Assembly: GCA_016704895.1 (NCBI GenBank)
Contig: JADIZG010000022.1
Coordinates: 1 to 26,349 of the forward strand
Reading direction: 5' to 3'
DNA from: Betaproteobacteria bacterium
GTDB taxonomy: Bacteria; Pseudomonadota; Gammaproteobacteria; Burkholderiales; Casimicrobiaceae
Length of the DNA: 26,349 nt
A model generated the notes under the pieces. It saw only the letters and a program-made list of their open reading frames with translations. It was not told the DNA's origin and did no database searches. The position numbers and the translations under genes were made by a program. Shown here piece after piece: positions 24,315 through 26,349 of the stretch (position 1 is its first letter; each line of letters opens with the position of its first letter).

Positions 24315-24707
24315 TCAAGTTTGCCGTGGCGCGTCCGCCGCCGGGTCAGGCCACGCTGATGCGTCTTCCTCGGAAGAATACACATCGCAGATCAATCCAA
24401 ACTGCAATGCAACGTTCACCCCAAACTTTCGTGGATGTATGTACTCGGGCGATGCGACCATCGCCACAACCACCACGCTCTTGGCTTCCTGCGCCCAGTC
24501 TTCCACCATCAAGAAGCGGTCGAGAAGTGTCGGAATGGGAAGATCGATGAAGCCCGTCGTGTCGACCAGCAACTTGTCCACTTCGCTTTCACGACAGTGC
24601 GCGATGGCGCGGGTAACGAGGTCTACGGCATCAACAAGTGAGAATTGCCCGCGCGGGCGATAGATACCCCAGCCATTGTGGATTTCGAGGTGTTCGAGTG
24701 CCGCCAT
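24315..24707 (-). CDS. Hypothetical STAS-like domain protein
   Basis: A 130-residue soluble protein with no named function. WGIYRPRGQFSLVDAVDLVT, AIAHCRESEVDKLLVDTTG and DWAQEAKSVVVVAMVASPEY alternate beta strands and amphipathic helices, as in STAS/SpoIIAA-like domains (anti-sigma antagonist type fold). I recall similar uncharacterised proteins from betaproteobacteria that share the FSLVDAVDLVTRAI and IHPRKFGVNVA stretches, ending soon after the DVYSSEEDASAW segment. No serine kinase or sigma-factor gene is beside it. The last dozen residues (PDPAADAPRQT) run into GC-rich sequence typical of the left part of the window and may be a chance extension. No clear ribosome site precedes ATG 24707. 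Codon choice is less GC-biased than in the cluster to its left. Confidence 0.7.
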   Translation of the reverse strand: MAALEHLEIHNGWGIYRPRGQFSLVDAVDLVTRAIAHCRESEVDKLLVDTTGFIDLPIPTLLDRFLMVEDWAQEAKSVVVVAMVASPEYIHPRKFGVNVALQFGLICDVYSSEEDASAWPDPAADAPRQT

Positions 24708-24839
24708 CGGCCGATTTGAGATCGCGGCCTAACGCGCCAGGTTGAGCGGCCCCGACGGCGAGACCGAAGCGTCGCCGTTCGGGGTCCGGTTGAACACGAG
24801 ATTGGCCATCGGGGGCATTGTCGTCTCCGACGCGAACGT
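24708..24839 (-). other. Short gap between the STAS-like gene and the small peptide ORF
   Basis: The only open frame of note is a 29-codon minus-strand ORF (24729-24818) beginning MPPMANLVFNRTPNG with no ribosome site. It cannot be supported as a gene. No hairpin or promoter stood out. Confidence 0.2.
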
Positions 24840-24914
24840 TCATCGAATCAGACTAAAGGCGGCGACCGCGGCGCACAGGGCGAATGCCACGAACCACCGG
24901 GAAAGTTCTATCAC
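24840..24914 (-). CDS. Possible 24-residue hydrophobic peptide coupled to the substrate-binding protein gene
   Basis: GTG 24914 overlaps the stop of the substrate-binding protein gene as GTGA and opens a 24-codon frame. The peptide has a short polar start with I-E-L-S-R, then one continuous hydrophobic stretch WFVAFALCAAVAAFSLI, and ends in arginine before TGA. That is the shape of a single-pass small membrane protein. The 4-base overlap is the usual arrangement for coupled translation. It may also be chance or the remnant of a larger membrane protein. No Shine-Dalgarno of note precedes it. Confidence 0.3.
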   Translation of the reverse strand: MIELSRWFVAFALCAAVAAFSLIR

Positions 24915-25894
24915 TCAATCACTTCGTCCGCGCGCTGCAGCAGCGATTGCGGGATGGTGATGCCGAGCGCCTTTGCGGCCTTCAGGTTGATCACCAGCTC
25001 GAACTTGGTGGGCTGCTCCACCGGGATATCGCCGGGCCTGGCGCCCTTGAGAATCTTGTCAACGAAGCTGGCTGCCCTGCGCCAATGCCACGCGTCGGAT
25101 GAAAGATAGGACATCAGTCCGCCCGCGGCGACAAATTGGCGGCCGCCGAAAATCGACGGCACCTGCGAACGAAGCGCCTGCTCGATGATGCGGGCATGGT
25201 ACCGCCCGAACATTGGGTCGCCCAGGACGACCAATCCGCCACGTTTGGCGCGCGTGATGGCCTCGTCCAGGTCGCCTTCCCCCGTGACGTCGATGCGATC
25301 GAGTTGCAGGCCCAGCGTCTTCGCGCGTGACGACATCGCCTCGAAGAAGAACCCGTTGGCGGAGTTGGCGCTGTTCATCAGCACGCTCACCCTCTTGAGC
25401 GTCGGCACGGCGGCCGACAACAGCTCCACCTGTTTGCCCAGCACCTCTTCGCCTGCCGCCGAAGTGCCGGTCAGGTCGCCGCCTGGCACGGCGAGGCTGG
25501 CCACGAATCCCGCCCCCTTCGGGTCTCCGGCCAAGACCATGACGATGGGCACGCCGGGAGCAGCGTCACGCGCCGAGCGGATTGTGATCGTGCCTGGCGC
25601 GATGATCAGCGCCACCGGAAGCGCCTTGAGTTCGGCGGCGAGTTCACGCTGGCGCTGCGGATTCGGCCCTGCCCAGCGGGTTTCGATCACGAGATTCTTT
25701 CCTTCGACCCAGCCCAGATCGCGCAAACCCAAACGCAGAGCCTCCAAAGCGATCAGCTGCGCAGCTATCGGCTCGGTCCACGGAACAAGCAATCCAATCC
25801 TGGAGACCTTGCCCGCTGGCTGGGCGCGAACCGCGAGCGGGCCGAGCAGGCATGTGCCGGTGACGAAGTGCACGAATGTACGCCGTTCCATCAC
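24911..25894 (-). CDS. ABC transporter substrate-binding protein, PF04392 family
   Basis: A 327-residue periplasmic protein of the large PF04392 family (TrpX/YtlA-like), often found without transporter partners. A signal peptide starts MMERRTFVHFVTG, with a twin-arginine-like ERRTFV, and ends at RAQ (about residue 25). The mature part begins KVSRIGLLVPWTEP and holds LRLGLRDLGWVEGKNLVIET, a GPNPQRQRELAAELKALPV stretch, ALIIAPGTITIRSARDA, VPIVMVLAGDPKGAGFVASL, PGGDLTGTSAAGEEVLGKQV and a C-terminal INLKAAKALGITIPQSLLQR, the family's most constant stretch. ATG 25894 or 25891 could be the start. No permease or ATPase gene is near, so it is an orphan whose ligand is unknown. Base composition is lower in GC than the left part of the window, in keeping with a different origin for this end. 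Confidence 0.88.
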   Translation of the reverse strand: MMERRTFVHFVTGTCLLGPLAVRAQPAGKVSRIGLLVPWTEPIAAQLIALEALRLGLRDLGWVEGKNLVIETRWAGPNPQRQRELAAELKALPVALIIAPGTITIRSARDAAPGVPIVMVLAGDPKGAGFVASLAVPGGDLTGTSAAGEEVLGKQVELLSAAVPTLKRVSVLMNSANSANGFFFEAMSSRAKTLGLQLDRIDVTGEGDLDEAITRAKRGGLVVLGDPMFGRYHARIIEQALRSQVPSIFGGRQFVAAGGLMSYLSSDAWHWRRAASFVDKILKGARPGDIPVEQPTKFELVINLKAAKALGITIPQSLLQRADEVIE

Positions 25895-26095
25895 CGATCA
25901 CCGCGGGGCCGACGACGCTCCATGAACCTTGTAATGTCGCGCCCGCAGCGCCTCTTCTCAAAATAGGTCAACGCCACGGATCGCCTTGGAAGAGGTGACG
26001 CCCAACGTGATAGGTAACCGGCGCGCGAGAAGCGGGCGAAGCCCCCTCGAGGCGCGTCCGCGTTGACCGCAGGACTAGCCGACCGTTGCTTCACG
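25895..26095. other. Gap between the substrate-binding protein gene and the BrnA-like gene
   Basis: About 200 bases in which a minus-strand frame stays open (25891-26160) but shows no domain-like pattern and overlaps the BrnA-like gene. I see no RNA gene or repeat. A promoter for the substrate-binding gene is expected here, but I could not place -35 and -10 elements with any confidence. Confidence 0.25.
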
Positions 26096-26349
26096 CTACG
26101 ACGTCTGGAGCTCTTCGCGCAGTACCTTGCGCAGGACGCCCACCGTGACTGGTTCGTCATCTCTCGCGCGACCCTTCGAACGCGCCAACAGGGCTCGCAA
26201 TGCTGCGTTGATCATGGTTTTAGCCAATTCCTTCGCCTCTGCCTCAACCCGAAAGTGCTCAATGATGTCGTCGTCCAGCATCATCGTAATCCGGGTCTTT
26301 CTGCGAGACAATGACCGGACCTCGCTTGCCTTTGGAAAAGTCGTATTGC
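26096..26349 (-). pseudogene. BrnA-like ribbon-helix-helix antitoxin, frame-disrupted, cut by right edge
   Basis: BrnA antitoxins bind DNA as dimers and neutralise BrnT ribonucleases. The main frame (26096-26311, 71 codons from a TTG) has RRKTRITMMLDDDIIEHFRV, the beta strand plus helix of the RHH fold, then MINAALRALLARS and a closing TVGVLRKVLREEL, all usual for this family. In another frame just upstream, from the window edge, reads QYDFSKGKRGPVIVS, the normal N-terminus of such antitoxins (usually preceded by only a few residues). A one- or two-base indel near 26300-26303 therefore splits the gene. The segment KELAKTMIN replaces the common GKGYQTMIN, so one residue seems lost there as well. 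A BrnT toxin gene, if any, would lie off the right edge; none is seen downstream. Confidence 0.65.

Noticed and set aside
24090..24318. Minus-strand frames with MGYPGWRESLVRPATL and ARLFLYAEP
   Set aside because: They look protein-like in short pieces but overlap the end of the CoA-transferase and could not be tied to any family; possibly a small gene remnant.
24729..24818. 29-codon ORF MPPMANLVFNRTPNG... on the minus strand
   Set aside because: No ribosome site, no recognised homologue and too short to support.
25891..26160. 89-codon minus-strand ORF between the antitoxin and the substrate-binding protein
   Set aside because: Overlaps the BrnA-like gene in another frame and shows no structural pattern.

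Overview
This is a GC-rich window that reads like a betaproteobacterium, probably of the Burkholderiales type. The grounds are a beta-type DnaK and GrpE in the order grpE-dnaK-dnaJ, a TRAP transporter cluster, a UPF0114 (YqhA-like) gene, an exosortase-type C-terminal tail, and an orphan PF04392 substrate-binding protein. The assignment is inferred from protein character, not from a marker-gene tree.

Positions 1-7140 are saturated with small indels. Six genes are recognisable there only by following their motifs across frames: the 5' part of acetyl-CoA synthetase (minus), a UPF0114 membrane protein (plus), class I fumarase (plus), a HAMP-GGDEF-EAL cyclic-di-GMP enzyme (plus), a MobA/MocA-type nucleotidyltransferase (minus) and a secreted DUF642-like protein with a C-terminal anchor (plus). 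Conserved motifs survive in every gene while the frame changes every few dozen bases. This looks more like poor sequence at a contig end than like six decayed genes.

From about 7.1 kb the sequence is clean apart from isolated one-base frame breaks. On the minus strand lie an 8-oxoguanine deaminase, a BaiN/HI0933-type flavoprotein (one frameshift) and the heat-shock operon grpE-dnaK-dnaJ. Upstream of grpE is a very good sigma-32 promoter, whose -10 element contains the ATG that would otherwise be taken as the grpE start. The dnaK-dnaJ gap is tiled by four inverted repeats.

At 14.0-24.2 kb is a divergent catabolic locus. Leftward run a GntR/FCD regulator and, overlapping it by GTGA, a YdiJ-like FAD/Fe-S D-2-hydroxyacid dehydrogenase. 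Rightward run a serine-glyoxylate-type aminotransferase, a complete TRAP transporter (DctP, DctQ, DctM), a crotonase-fold protein lacking one catalytic Glu, and a family III CoA-transferase. Two TNGTATACNA palindromes, one on the gntR start codon and one 55 bases before the aminotransferase, look like the operators joining the two arms. The locus probably imports and breaks down an organic acid that I cannot name; it is the best candidate here for an undescribed pathway.

From about 24.3 kb the base composition falls visibly. This end holds a STAS-like protein, a possible 24-residue membrane peptide, an orphan ABC-type substrate-binding protein and a frame-disrupted BrnA-like antitoxin running off the right edge. 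No tRNA, rRNA, CRISPR array or insertion sequence was seen.
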